From contig NZ_CP096258.1 in the NCBI RefSeq assembly GCF_023205015.1, forward strand, positions 2,790,001 through 2,854,000: 64,000 nt of DNA, written 5' to 3'. The first letter of the stretch is position 1, and every line of letters begins with the position of its first letter. Made by a program: the position numbers and the translations under genes. Origin of the DNA: Providencia rettgeri (GTDB lineage Bacteria > Pseudomonadota > Gammaproteobacteria > Enterobacterales > Enterobacteriaceae). The notes beneath the pieces are model-generated. The model did not search any database. It was not told the origin of the DNA and was given only the letters and a program-made list of their open reading frames with translations. This document shows, one piece after another, positions 1 through 8,489 of this stretch.

Positions 1-43
1 TTTATCACTCTCTAGTATCATGCGTATACAAGAGAGTGATAAA
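1..43. terminator. Hairpin at window edge, likely mlaA terminator
   Basis: A perfect 12-bp inverted repeat (TTTATCACTCTC at 1-12, GAGAGTGATAAA at 32-43) flanks a loop in which GTAT (15-18) can pair with ATAC (26-29). It starts 22 bp past the mlaA stop. It is symmetric enough to end transcription from either side, but the sequence to its left is outside the window. Confidence 0.45.
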
Positions 44-65
44 CCTTCCAAAACAATTCAATTTA

Positions 66-818
66 CTAATCTATCGAATCAAGCTGGTCTTCAATTGCTG
101 CTGCATTTGGGTTTTCCATGGCTTTTAACGCACCACCACTTGATAAGAAATCATTACGTTGAAAATAAGCTTCTCGCATCATTAAATACGGGTCTGAAGA
201 GTTCTTCAATAATCCATCTGAATCTAATAACCTTGCTCGGGTTTCAATCCCTTCTAGTGCCCACTTACCTGCTGACATCCAAAATGTGAGATAACTTAGC
301 ATTGGATATAAATCATCAACTAAGTCACCCCCTTGTTCCCTCGGTGTTGCACTGCCATACCCCGGTAACACCACATAAGGACCATAGCCCACATCGTAAT
401 AGCCTAAAGTATTACCAAAACGTTTTGGCTCTTCTTTCGCTAATTGAGGGTTTGCCATTGTCGCCACATCAATGAGTCCCCCCATACCAAAGACAGTATT
501 AAGGAAGAAGCGGTTAAAATGTTTGAAACCTTGAGTCACTTCCCCGCGCAGAAAGCTATTTAACATACTTGCAGGTTCTTCAAGGTTAACAAAAAAATTG
601 GTTAATCCATTACGGGCAGGCATCGGGACATAATCATTCCAAGCAACAGCAACTGGCCTCAAAACATAAGGGTCAAGGACGTTATAGTTGAAATTAAACA
701 TTGCTCGGTTAAACCCTTCTAAGGGGTCTGAACGCTCATGTGTTTCTGGGTCAATGCTACTTGCACAACCTGCAATTAGCACCCCTGCCAGAAAAACGCC
801 CGTCATGCGAAACTTCAT
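66..818 (-). CDS. mlaA: MlaA (VacJ) outer-membrane lipoprotein of lipid asymmetry system
   Basis: Encodes a 250-residue lipoprotein. The start MKFRMTGVFLAGVLIAGC carries a lipobox (LIAGC) with the lipidated cysteine at residue 18. The body has the family's conserved blocks, such as DPLEGFNRAMFNFN near residue 31 and a GYGPYVVLPGYG segment near 145. MlaA sits in the outer membrane with a porin and removes phospholipids that have strayed to the outer leaflet, handing them to periplasmic MlaC. The length matches the family. The gene is alone here; a hairpin at 1-43 follows it. In E. coli the same gene lies close to argW, and tRNA-Arg(CCT) lies 350 bp upstream here, so this end of the window is conserved backbone. 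Confidence 0.95.
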   Translation of the reverse strand: MKFRMTGVFLAGVLIAGCASSIDPETHERSDPLEGFNRAMFNFNYNVLDPYVLRPVAVAWNDYVPMPARNGLTNFFVNLEEPASMLNSFLRGEVTQGFKHFNRFFLNTVFGMGGLIDVATMANPQLAKEEPKRFGNTLGYYDVGYGPYVVLPGYGSATPREQGGDLVDDLYPMLSYLTFWMSAGKWALEGIETRARLLDSDGLLKNSSDPYLMMREAYFQRNDFLSSGGALKAMENPNAAAIEDQLDSID

Positions 819-1112
819 AACACTTCTCCATTCCCTGTACCGTCCTACTGCGGTACTTTTCCACTGTAATAACTATTTTGCTTATAGTAAGGCGAAAAAA
901 AGAATTATGTTAATCCTTTTGAGTTATTCGATTATCATAAAGGTTAATTATACGCCATTTAATAATATTCTTATTATAAGAAAATTGGACAATTAGTACA
1001 AAATAGAAATGTGCCCACTCAACCATAAAGATGATAACCACCCTATTTTCGAATGAAAAACAGCCAAATAAATATTTATGGAAGATAAATTCGATTATTT
1101 GTCCGTAACAAC
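819..1112. other. Intergenic region upstream of mlaA
   Basis: About 290 bp of AT-rich sequence between the mlaA start and the tRNA-Arg promoter. It must hold the mlaA promoter on the minus strand, but I cannot point to a clear -35/-10 pair. No gene is evident. Confidence 0.5.
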
Positions 1113-1141
1113 TTGATTCAATTAGACCTGAACAGTAAAAT
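1113..1141 (+). promoter_or_regulatory. Promoter of tRNA-Arg(CCT)
   Basis: TTGATT (1113-1118) and TAAAAT (1136-1141) are separated by 17 bp and are followed by a GC-rich discriminator (GCCTTCGC), as is usual for stable-RNA promoters. A perfect 14-bp palindrome GTCGTAATTACGAC (1151-1164) lies between this promoter and the tRNA, within the expected leader. Confidence 0.6.
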
Positions 1142-1171
1142 GCCTTCGCTGTCGTAATTACGACGCCAAAA

Positions 1172-1246
1172 GTCCCCTTAGTTAAATGGATATAACGAGC
1201 CCCTCCTAAGGGCTAGTTGCAGGTTCGATTCCTGCAGGGGACACCA
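1172..1246 (+). tRNA. argW: tRNA-Arg (anticodon CCT)
   Basis: A cloverleaf can be drawn: acceptor GTCCCCT (1172-1178) pairs with AGGGGAC (1236-1242), followed by A and an encoded CCA (1244-1246). The anticodon stem AGCCC/GGGCT encloses loop CTCCTAA with anticodon CCT, and the T-arm is CTGCAGGTTCGATTCCTGCAG-like (T-loop TTCGATT). It decodes AGG. Its place beside mlaA matches E. coli argW, a known integration site for phages and islands. No integrase gene and no second copy of the tRNA 3' end was seen in the window. Confidence 0.95.
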
Positions 1247-1287
1247 GTACGACTTCTAAAGACCTCCAAGACTTCCAATTTTTCAAA

Positions 1288-1313
1288 CAAAAACAACCAG
1301 TTAATTGTTTTTG
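1288..1313 (+). terminator. Possible terminator after tRNA-Arg
   Basis: A 9-bp stem (CAAAAACAA at 1288-1296, TTGTTTTTG at 1305-1313) with an 8-nt loop lies 42 bp after the tRNA. There is no U-run past the stem, so termination is only a guess. The hairpin is embedded in a cluster of GACTTCCAA-like short repeats (1251-1340). Confidence 0.3.
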
Positions 1314-1392
1314 ACTTCCAAGAAGGTCTAGTAACTTCTAGTGGGATCTAGCACCATAAAATTAAATTTAATCTGAATTTGAATTTAAATAT

Positions 1393-1413
1393 GGGCTTGT
1401 TCCATTCAAGCCC
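1393..1413 (-). terminator. Terminator of the first fimbrial operon
   Basis: GGGCTTG (1393-1399) and CAAGCCC (1407-1413) form a 7-bp stem with a 7-nt loop, 33 bp past the adhesin stop. On the minus strand it is followed by the T-rich run ATATTTAAATTC. Confidence 0.6.
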
Positions 1414-1446
1414 TTATTGCTAGCTAATTAAAGTGATGGGATGTGA

Positions 1447-2520
1447 TTAGTTAAATGTCACTAACATTTCCGTAGAAGCGGTTACATCCCCTACTGGTAA
1501 ATTGCTTCCACCAGAACATAATCGCCAAGTCACATTATTATTCAATACTTTCGTTGAATCTGCCGTGGTAATATTGCCTAGTTTAATTTGTTGGTTATCA
1601 AAAGTGATTCCGCTAGTTAACCCACAATCACCGCTACCTGTTACATTATTAATTTCACCAGTAATATAGCCACCACCTTGGTCTAGGCTCAATTGTGTCG
1701 GTGTATTATTATAAAGCCCAGATATAGCACGAAATTGCACATTAATATTGGCATCTATTTGGTCGGTCGGTTGACCACAGGTTATGTTCAATGGAGCGGT
1801 TACTGTTGCCAATTCACTGTTTTGCTGTGTGTTACTACTTACCGATCCGAAATTAATTGCTGTTACTGTGTCTACCGTGCATTCTAATGTGGAAACCCGT
1901 AGGGTAATGTAGCTAGGAAAGATCTGCTTAAATAGGCTATTAGGTTGATAGTGTCCAGCAAAAAGAGCTGGAATAATAATTTCAGCATTTTGTTGATTGC
2001 CATCAGCAACAATAACCCATGTCCCTGTTATATTATATGATACATTTCCTGGATCCCTATAAAAATTGCTCACATTTCCTGTTCGAGGAGAAAGACACCA
2101 AGGGGTAATTGAATTTGCAGTGGAATGAACCCCTTTAAATGTTCCTTCCGTCGTGGGTAAGCCTATAGTGGCTGTAAATAATTCATTATTATGCTCAGCT
2201 TGTACCTGATAAAGCCCTGATGCTGTTGCTCTTGGAACAAGCCCAACCCCTGCAGTAATGGGGAGTGCATCTATGCCTGCAATGGAGGTTAACCTTGTGT
2301 TGGGCATACATATATACTGAGTTGCATTTATACCAACAAGCCCATGACCCTCAGTTATATTAGGAGTAGTTATAGACGAGGAAATCCGCTCGCTAAAAGG
2401 CATCCCTTCCCACACAACCCCTGTACCTTTGCCAATTGTTATCATCTCGGATTGAGATGTTGGAATATACAAGCAATATCCCCCTAACCAGCAATATGCT
2501 GCTAATTTTATTATTTTCAT
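1447..2520 (-). CDS. Two-domain fimbrial tip adhesin
   Basis: 357 residues. An N-terminal signal peptide (cleavage near residue 24, after SQS) is followed by a receptor-binding-type domain to about residue 205 and a pilin domain from there to the end, with a cysteine pair (ECTVD / ITCGQ) and the usual closing beta strand (EMLVTFN). That layout is typical of FimH-like tip adhesins, which bind host glycans and are docked onto the fimbria by donor-strand exchange. It is the last gene of the operon, and its ATG overlaps the usher's TGA (ATGA), so translation is coupled. The pilin domain supports the class; the ligand cannot be told from sequence. An extra cysteine pair (GDCGLTS and RLCSGG) lies in the pilin domain. 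Confidence 0.82.
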   Translation of the reverse strand: MKIIKLAAYCWLGGYCLYIPTSQSEMITIGKGTGVVWEGMPFSERISSSITTPNITEGHGLVGINATQYICMPNTRLTSIAGIDALPITAGVGLVPRATASGLYQVQAEHNNELFTATIGLPTTEGTFKGVHSTANSITPWCLSPRTGNVSNFYRDPGNVSYNITGTWVIVADGNQQNAEIIIPALFAGHYQPNSLFKQIFPSYITLRVSTLECTVDTVTAINFGSVSSNTQQNSELATVTAPLNITCGQPTDQIDANINVQFRAISGLYNNTPTQLSLDQGGGYITGEINNVTGSGDCGLTSGITFDNQQIKLGNITTADSTKVLNNNVTWRLCSGGSNLPVGDVTASTEMLVTFN

Positions 2521-5105
2521 TTCTCTACCTCACAATCCAAACTAAAGGTTTTTATCGACTGACTCGCGATTGCATCACCCATTGCGGCAAAATTAAATGC
2601 AGATTGGCATTGCTGAGATGCTGAGTTTCCCCATTTAACGGACAATATTCCACTATCCTTTAAACCGTTCAAGTACACCTGCCCTGCATCACCGACAATG
2701 CCAGTACTATTCTCATGAGAGCTGTCTTTCACTGTCACTACGGCGCCAAATGGCAGCAATTGTCCACGATGTTTTAACGTAATTAATGCTTGATAACCGA
2801 CCCGCGTATTAAAGTTTGCTCGCACAATGGCCCCTTTCGTTGGATAAACATTGACACTTGACTGAGTGATATCCACATCTTCAGGTAAAGTGGCAGGGTT
2901 TAAATTAATGCTATTTTTTTGATAATTAGACAAATACGGTACCAACGCATACCCTTGGCTATCCGTTTTAATATTACCGTTCATAATCGAGGTTCCACTG
3001 GTATCTGGCGCGCTCACAAGCGCTGCTGAATTGCCGATGGTTTGGCCGAAAACAATCCCCTCTGAATGCACGATCGCCCCACCATTCGCACTCATATTGA
3101 GTGAACGATATTGGTTACTGTAGCTATACCCCATGTTGGCTGAACCTTTGCTGCCCTGATAACCGAGATTTAACGTGCTGGTATCATCAATATCGCGATT
3201 ACTGTGCCCATGACTCAGGTTATAAGACAGGCGATTATCCAGTGTTGAGCCACTTAGCCCTATCTGTTGTTGCACATCTCCCTGACTGTTATGTGACATT
3301 TGGTAATTGGCATAGCTGTTACTCAATGAACCTGTGGAGGTAAACAAGCTGAAAGGTACCTGAAGGTTCAATGAAAATTGTCGATTTTCAGGCCAGCTAT
3401 TGTCTTGTTTTATCCGATCAATGCTGTAATTCAGGCTATAGTTCACACCATATAGTGAACTGTTATATCCAGCAGAAAGTTGGTCATTAGTTTGGCCATT
3501 ATTCCAATAGTCTTGACGCGATGCAGATAAATAAAGGGAGCCGTAATTCCTCAAATTTTGATTTACACGAACCTGAAAGTTTGAACGCTGGTGATATTGC
3601 CGCCACGGAACTTGGTCTTCATTCAACTGATAACCTGTATTATTAAAATCCGCAAAACTATAATAATTTTGAGTGGAATAACGATAAGCGGCTAAATCAA
3701 TGGAAGTTCCTGTGCTTAATAAGCTTTTGGAATAACGTAGCCGATATGAATTCCCAGATTGGGTGTTAGCCTGTGCTTTTACGTTAGCCCGTGAAGTCGT
3801 GATATCAGAGGATATAGCACCGAAATCCCCTAACGATAACCCTACACCGCCCACAAAAGACATATAGTCTTGAGCCTGTAAGCTTCCGCCATAAAGCGTG
3901 ATGTCATAGGGTAGGCCATAAACTAGCGTTGCCAACGCAAAATCCGATTCCCGAGAGCCGTGCGTGATATTGCCATTATAACGCCCTGCGGTAACTTCAT
4001 ATTTAAAGCCACCCGGTCGTTGCATAATCGGCAGTGAAGAGTATGCAATGTCCTGTGTTCTCACCGTACCATCCGCTTCCGTGATCGTTGCCGTTAACTC
4101 GCCACCTTGCCCACTTGGGTATAAATCATCAATGCGATAAGGCCCCGGCGCCACAAAAGTTTGATAAACAATATTGCCGTTTTGTGTGACAGTGATCCGT
4201 GCGTTAGACTGTGCTACACCACTAATAACAGGTGCAAAGCCTCTTAAACTGTTAGGCAACATCTCTTCATTGGAATTGAGCTTAACGCCACGAAATGGAA
4301 TACTGTCGAACACATCATTACCAGAGCTATTTTCCCCCATCAAAATTTCAGATCGCCATGGCTGAATATCTCTCGCCACGTAGGTATTATTGAACTGGGT
4401 TCGTTGGTTGGTTTTCGTTCCTTGGCCCTTAGTAGCGTTTTCATTACGACTATAAACCATATCACTGCGAAGACGCCAAGCTTGCCAGTTTAGCCCGCTG
4501 CGAATATTGGCATAGAGGTTTGTCTGCTCAGATGAAGGCGTATATTTGCCACTATCACGCCAGTTACGGCCACCGTTAAAGCTGTAATTCATCATGAATG
4601 CTGGGATGCCTTGATCCCATAATTCAGGGTCAACATAATTACGTACCGCAGGTTGCATAGCAATTTGTGGGATACTCAACTTAAAACTCAATGTAGGGAA
4701 ATCAAAAGACCAAGATGCATCTGGAATAAGTTGCTTTAAATCATTGATAGGTTTATCCACCGCCAATCCCTGAAATGCAGGTAAATGTTCGGTGTCTATG
4801 CCGACCTTATTTAATAATGCTGGCGTCATTTCTGGTTCCACAACACCTTGCGGGTTAGGTTTGAACGAAATGACATATTGACCTTTATCACTTCCATTAA
4901 CCAATAGCGTGATAGAGTACGTTCCAGGGGGGATTTGCCCTGACGTTTCATAGAAACTTAAATCAGCAATTTCAGTTTGCCCATTGCTCAGAGCCAATAA
5001 ATTAGGGTCAAAGTAATCTTTAGCCAATACACCAGATGCCCCTGTATAAACAGAAACCCCCATAAGTACGGGATAAAGTCTCATTTTATTTTTTTTCTTC
5101 ATCAT
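2517..5105 (-). CDS. Outer-membrane fimbrial usher (FimD/PapC family)
   Basis: 862 residues, the usual usher length. It has a signal peptide, then the N-terminal periplasmic domain that receives chaperone-subunit complexes (FDPNLLALSNG onwards), a 24-strand pore with the central plug around residues 230-320 (RGFAPVISGVAQ near 290), and C-terminal domains closed by a cysteine pair (CQSAF / LDCEVEK). It assembles and secretes the fimbria encoded by this operon. Two ATG codons open the frame in tandem; no strong Shine-Dalgarno decides between them. It lies after three chaperone genes and overlaps the adhesin gene by 4 bp. Confidence 0.95.
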   Translation of the reverse strand: MMKKKNKMRLYPVLMGVSVYTGASGVLAKDYFDPNLLALSNGQTEIADLSFYETSGQIPPGTYSITLLVNGSDKGQYVISFKPNPQGVVEPEMTPALLNKVGIDTEHLPAFQGLAVDKPINDLKQLIPDASWSFDFPTLSFKLSIPQIAMQPAVRNYVDPELWDQGIPAFMMNYSFNGGRNWRDSGKYTPSSEQTNLYANIRSGLNWQAWRLRSDMVYSRNENATKGQGTKTNQRTQFNNTYVARDIQPWRSEILMGENSSGNDVFDSIPFRGVKLNSNEEMLPNSLRGFAPVISGVAQSNARITVTQNGNIVYQTFVAPGPYRIDDLYPSGQGGELTATITEADGTVRTQDIAYSSLPIMQRPGGFKYEVTAGRYNGNITHGSRESDFALATLVYGLPYDITLYGGSLQAQDYMSFVGGVGLSLGDFGAISSDITTSRANVKAQANTQSGNSYRLRYSKSLLSTGTSIDLAAYRYSTQNYYSFADFNNTGYQLNEDQVPWRQYHQRSNFQVRVNQNLRNYGSLYLSASRQDYWNNGQTNDQLSAGYNSSLYGVNYSLNYSIDRIKQDNSWPENRQFSLNLQVPFSLFTSTGSLSNSYANYQMSHNSQGDVQQQIGLSGSTLDNRLSYNLSHGHSNRDIDDTSTLNLGYQGSKGSANMGYSYSNQYRSLNMSANGGAIVHSEGIVFGQTIGNSAALVSAPDTSGTSIMNGNIKTDSQGYALVPYLSNYQKNSINLNPATLPEDVDITQSSVNVYPTKGAIVRANFNTRVGYQALITLKHRGQLLPFGAVVTVKDSSHENSTGIVGDAGQVYLNGLKDSGILSVKWGNSASQQCQSAFNFAAMGDAIASQSIKTFSLDCEVEK

Positions 5106-5155
5106 GGGATGACGTCCATAAATTCCGATAATTAAACTGGATGATTGACTAAAGG

Positions 5156-5908
5156 TTATAGTGCTTGGCTTATGGTTTTGGTGTTCCAGCCATCTTCATC
5201 GATTAATTGCCAAGTCACTTCCCCTTGTACCGCTTTTGGCAATGAATAAGTTTGTATTCCTTGTGCAGGAACCATTCGGCGCAATGCTGCTTTATCAAAT
5301 ACATAATCACCAACCTTTAAAGCTGAAAATGTCGCTTGATATTTCGTTGGGTTTCTAACCTGTAATTGGTTACTGCGGATTGAAAATTGCAATTTATCTG
5401 CCATTTCAACAACACCACGTTTATTTAAACCATCTGGTCTGTAAAACAGCTTTAAATTATTCACAACCACCATCGAGATATCGTTTTTAGTTTTATTTTC
5501 CTGAGCGGGTATTGCTCGCATCGAGATGTAATAAACAGATTCTTTATCGTCTGGTACTGGGTTATTATTTCGACGGATGCGAAGTGTTAACTCACTATTA
5601 GCTTCAAGACGTGTCAATGGTGGCGTAACAATAAAAGGAACATCCTGCTGTAAGGTATTATCTATATCTGCGTCCCCTGTTTCTGGAATAACATTAACTA
5701 CCTTTGATTGAAGAAGATAAACATTGTTACTTTTATTATGAATTTTCAACACCACACCATTTTTATCACTTTGCATATAAATGACGCGTAATACATAAAA
5801 TGAAATACCACCATTCTCTTCTTCTTTAGCATTGTTTTTTGAAAATACGCCAGAAGAAAACAGCAGTGAAAAAATAAACAGATAAATATATTTTAATTTC
5901 ACGTTCAT
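5156..5908 (-). CDS. Periplasmic fimbrial chaperone (third of three)
   Basis: 250 residues from the ATG at 5908, which is preceded by GAGGGG (5911-5916). A longer frame starts at 5932 but would overlap the previous gene and lacks such a site. After the signal peptide come the two immunoglobulin-like domains of PapD-type chaperones: the pilin-binding strand with LRVIYM, the conserved NLKLFYRP block near residue 160, and a C-terminal domain ending IDEDGWNTK. Such chaperones cap subunits in the periplasm and deliver them to the usher. It diverges from the family at the first strand (FYVLRVIYMQ). Three chaperones in one operon suggest that different subunits use different chaperones. Confidence 0.88.
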   Translation of the reverse strand: MNVKLKYIYLFIFSLLFSSGVFSKNNAKEEENGGISFYVLRVIYMQSDKNGVVLKIHNKSNNVYLLQSKVVNVIPETGDADIDNTLQQDVPFIVTPPLTRLEANSELTLRIRRNNNPVPDDKESVYYISMRAIPAQENKTKNDISMVVVNNLKLFYRPDGLNKRGVVEMADKLQFSIRSNQLQVRNPTKYQATFSALKVGDYVFDKAALRRMVPAQGIQTYSLPKAVQGEVTWQLIDEDGWNTKTISQAL

Positions 5909-5913
5909 ACCCC

Positions 5914-6624
5914 TCAAATACGGTGATGACATTCAGGTGATAAGCCACCAGCATCAGTAATGATTTTCCATCCAGCTGTTTTCCCTAAAAAATCCTCAGG
6001 GATTTTTAAATGACCAAATGGTGAAATCATTGATTCGTCATAGCTCAAATCAATTTTTTGGTTATTCATTTTTAGCTCCCCTATAGTGAGATAATAGGGA
6101 GTTGGATTGACTATTTCTGTTTCATTGTTTTTTTTGTTGAACAACAAGCTACAATATATTTTTTCATTTGGAGCAGTTAGGCCTAATGGCCGATAAAATA
6201 ATTTAATACTAAATGCAATACCCATCGATAATTTAGTCACATCCTGTTCCTCTTTTTTTTGTGCAGGAATGCCAATTACCGATATATAAAATAGTGATTC
6301 TTGTTTTGTCGGTAAATTCAAATTATCCGCTATAATTCGTAATGCCTGCTGGCTCTCCGATTTTAAAGTGAATAATGGCGGTGTTATAATAAAATCACTT
6401 GATATAGTCTCTTTTAATGAGGTTAAAACTCGGCTTTGAATTAAGTAGTTTATTTCACTCGTATTTTTCACTGTTAATGGAACAGACTTTTTACCTTCAT
6501 TAAAAATAACCCGTGTCTGACTGAGACTAATTCCTCCCGAGTTTGCATATACAGTCTGTGTTAATAACATCAATATAATAAGAAAAAATCTTTTTTTATT
6601 GTATCTAAGGTTTATATTACACAT
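5914..6624 (-). CDS. Periplasmic fimbrial chaperone (second of three)
   Basis: 236 residues with a signal peptide ending near VYA. The PapD family marks are present: SQTRVIFNEGKKSVPLTV in the first strand (conserved Arg), FIITPPLFTL, RIIADN, and FSIKLFYRPLGL with the conserved Lys of the subunit-binding cleft. It starts 6 bp after the minor pilin stop, in the same operon. The C-terminus ends GGLSPECHHRI, an odd cysteine-containing tail not seen in the other two chaperones here. Confidence 0.9.
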   Translation of the reverse strand: MCNINLRYNKKRFFLIILMLLTQTVYANSGGISLSQTRVIFNEGKKSVPLTVKNTSEINYLIQSRVLTSLKETISSDFIITPPLFTLKSESQQALRIIADNLNLPTKQESLFYISVIGIPAQKKEEQDVTKLSMGIAFSIKLFYRPLGLTAPNEKIYCSLLFNKKNNETEIVNPTPYYLTIGELKMNNQKIDLSYDESMISPFGHLKIPEDFLGKTAGWKIITDAGGLSPECHHRI

Positions 6625-6630
6625 TTTGTG

Positions 6631-7185
6631 TTATTGATAATTAAATTCAAATAGAAGCTTGGCCGTTACCACTCCAGTATTAACGACACTGCACCCACTA
6701 TTGCCACCACAACTGACTCCGGCATAAAAAGAAAGCTCTTGATTTAAAGGTGTTTGCCCCCCTGCCGCGAGCGGGTATGTTGCACCATTTTTAACCTCAG
6801 ATTGGCTATAATTAGGCACCGAATTACTTTGAATGACCAAAATACCTGCCCCTGATGACGAGCTAGTATCCTGTCGAAATAGCCACTTATTGTCTTGAGT
6901 CACACCCGTCCCCGTCACTTTAACGATTGGTACTAAACCTTTGATGCTACTTCCCTGACAATCAGTAACTTGTAAGGTAAATGGTTCAGCTGACACCAAT
7001 GTTTCTACAGTTAGTGAATTCTGGCTAATATCCCCTAAAGATAGGGCTGATTTATCTAAACTTAATGTACAAGTACCCTCATTAATTGTTGCCGAAAAAT
7101 TTAATATGATTGCTGATGTAGGTGGTACTACTAAAAATAAGCCTAGAGTTCCCGCTAAAATACATTTAATGACTTGTATAAGCAT
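6631..7185 (-). CDS. Minor fimbrial subunit
   Basis: 184 residues from the ATG at 7185, chosen because GGAGG lies 6 bases upstream; an earlier in-frame start at 7203 lies deeper in the preceding gene and lacks a good site. A signal peptide (to about PTSA) is followed by a pilin fold: donor strand with LNFSATINEGTCTL, a disulfide pair (GTCTL and TDCQGS), and the closing strand LLFEFNYQ with the penultimate tyrosine. A second close cysteine pair (VSCGGNSGCSV) may form an extra loop. Placed between two chaperone genes, it is likely an adaptor or shaft subunit. The start lies inside the end of the upstream chaperone gene (20-bp overlap). Confidence 0.88.
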   Translation of the reverse strand: MLIQVIKCILAGTLGLFLVVPPTSAIILNFSATINEGTCTLSLDKSALSLGDISQNSLTVETLVSAEPFTLQVTDCQGSSIKGLVPIVKVTGTGVTQDNKWLFRQDTSSSSGAGILVIQSNSVPNYSQSEVKNGATYPLAAGGQTPLNQELSFYAGVSCGGNSGCSVVNTGVVTAKLLFEFNYQ

Positions 7186-7885
7186 TATTTCCTCCGATAT
7201 CATTTATTGTTTTCCACTCAATAACTCCGGCTGTATTTTTCATTGGATATACATGGTTACTGAACGGTGATATCATTAATTCTTCAGGAGTATTTAATGG
7301 TATTTTCTTTCCTCCGACGGTTAGTGAAGATAAGCTGACATAGTAGGGGGAATCATTAACAACTTTTAATCCGTTCTCCATGACTAAAAACTTCAGGTTT
7401 TTTTGCGCTTCTTCTGAAGTCGTTAATAAATTGGTTGGACGATAAAACACCTTAATTATGTTGCCCACTGCAAATTGAATCGCTGCGGGTATATCATCGG
7501 ATGCCTGCTCATTATTTATTTTTTTACTGGCTGGTAATGCAGATGTATGTAAATAAAATACAGATTCCCTATCTTTAGGTAAGTCAGTTGCATTTAATGT
7601 AATCCGAATTAGATTAACGCTATTTGGTTCCAAACGAAATAAGGGTGGTGTCACCGTAAAAGGAGCAGACACCATACTATCTTGAGCCCGACTTATTCCT
7701 GCCTGTACCAAATAAACAACATTATCAGTCGTATTTCGTACTGTTGTACTAATATCTTTGCTCCTTTCGGGATATACCAACCTAGTGGCGTTAATACCAA
7801 AACCGTTGGCATAGGAAAGAATTGAACAACACATCGCGCCCAATGCAATAAAAGAATAAAATATAGTAGAAAAAATACGTTGCAT
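7166..7885 (-). CDS. Periplasmic fimbrial chaperone (first of three)
   Basis: 239 residues, signal peptide to about SYA. PapD-type hallmarks: NATRLVYPERSKDISTTV with the conserved Arg, PFTVTPPLFRLEP, LIRITLN, RESVFYLH and NIIKVFYRPTNL with the cleft Lys; it ends INDIGGNNAYTSH. GAGG lies 8 bases before the ATG. It follows the major pilin gene across a strong hairpin (7907-7933), a common way of making more pilin than assembly proteins. This is probably the chaperone for the main shaft subunit, given its position. Confidence 0.92.
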   Translation of the reverse strand: MQRIFSTIFYSFIALGAMCCSILSYANGFGINATRLVYPERSKDISTTVRNTTDNVVYLVQAGISRAQDSMVSAPFTVTPPLFRLEPNSVNLIRITLNATDLPKDRESVFYLHTSALPASKKINNEQASDDIPAAIQFAVGNIIKVFYRPTNLLTTSEEAQKNLKFLVMENGLKVVNDSPYYVSLSSLTVGGKKIPLNTPEELMISPFSNHVYPMKNTAGVIEWKTINDIGGNNAYTSH

Positions 7886-7906
7886 TCAAAAACCTCAAAA
7901 AATAAG

Positions 7907-7933
7907 TGTAGTGAGTTATAAAAACTCACTACA
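7907..7933 (-). terminator. Partial terminator between major pilin and chaperone
   Basis: A perfect 11-bp stem (TGTAGTGAGTT at 7907-7917, AACTCACTACA at 7923-7933) with a 5-nt loop, followed on the minus strand by CTTATTTTTTG. It sits 8 bp past the pilin stop and 21 bp before the chaperone start. The position suggests that it lets through only part of the transcripts and protects the pilin message. Confidence 0.7.
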
Positions 7934-7940
7934 TACTTAA

Positions 7941-8489
7941 TTAGTTGTAAGCAAAGCTAAATAAAATTGGTGCATTTACTACACCAATTTGAGGTGTAGT
8001 AGATGTCGCTGCTAATCCTGCTTGAAATGCTAATGTTTTTCCATTGAACTCATTTGCGTTCGTAGTACTTGCATCCGCAATTTCAATTTTTTCTTGGTTC
8101 GTAATATAGGTTGTTGGTGATCCCGCTAGACTCAGCATGATGCCGGAATCTGTTCCTGTGCTATTAAACATATTGGTATTCCCTCCCAGTGTTTGGCCTG
8201 ATACCACAACATTTGCAGTATCGCCTATGGCTTTGGGATTTTCACAGCCACTCAAACCAATAGTGAAGTTTTTAACGCTTGCAGAAAGCGGAGTTGCCAC
8301 AGCTTGGGTAGCAAATTGTGATTGAGCAAAGTTACCTAAATCCAAATTCGCAGCAGATACAGACACATCACAGGTCGCCGCAACAACATTAGCGGTGATC
8401 GTCATTTGCGCATTTGATGCCGCATTAGATAAAGCTGAAGTTGATAATAAAATCAAAGCAGTTGGAACTAAAAATGTTAAATTACGCAT
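7941..8489 (-). CDS. Major fimbrial subunit (pilin)
   Basis: 182 residues. A signal peptide (cleavage after about ALSNA) is followed by a type-1-like pilin: MTITANVVAATCDVSV, a disulfide pair (AATCDV and LSGCENP), conserved DLGNF, and the closing strand ILFSFAYN with penultimate Tyr. It is the first gene of the operon and is set apart from the assembly genes by a terminator-like hairpin, both typical of the shaft subunit. It is divergent from the MrpJ-like regulator at 9210 across a 720-bp AT-rich region. Subunits of this kind polymerise by donor-strand exchange outside the usher. Confidence 0.94.
   Translation of the reverse strand: MRNLTFLVPTALILLSTSALSNAASNAQMTITANVVAATCDVSVSAANLDLGNFAQSQFATQAVATPLSASVKNFTIGLSGCENPKAIGDTANVVVSGQTLGGNTNMFNSTGTDSGIMLSLAGSPTTYITNQEKIEIADASTTNANEFNGKTLAFQAGLAATSTTPQIGVVNAPILFSFAYN

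Noticed and set aside
20..289. 89-codon plus-strand frame opposite mlaA
   Set aside because: It is antisense to the end of mlaA and begins inside the terminator hairpin.
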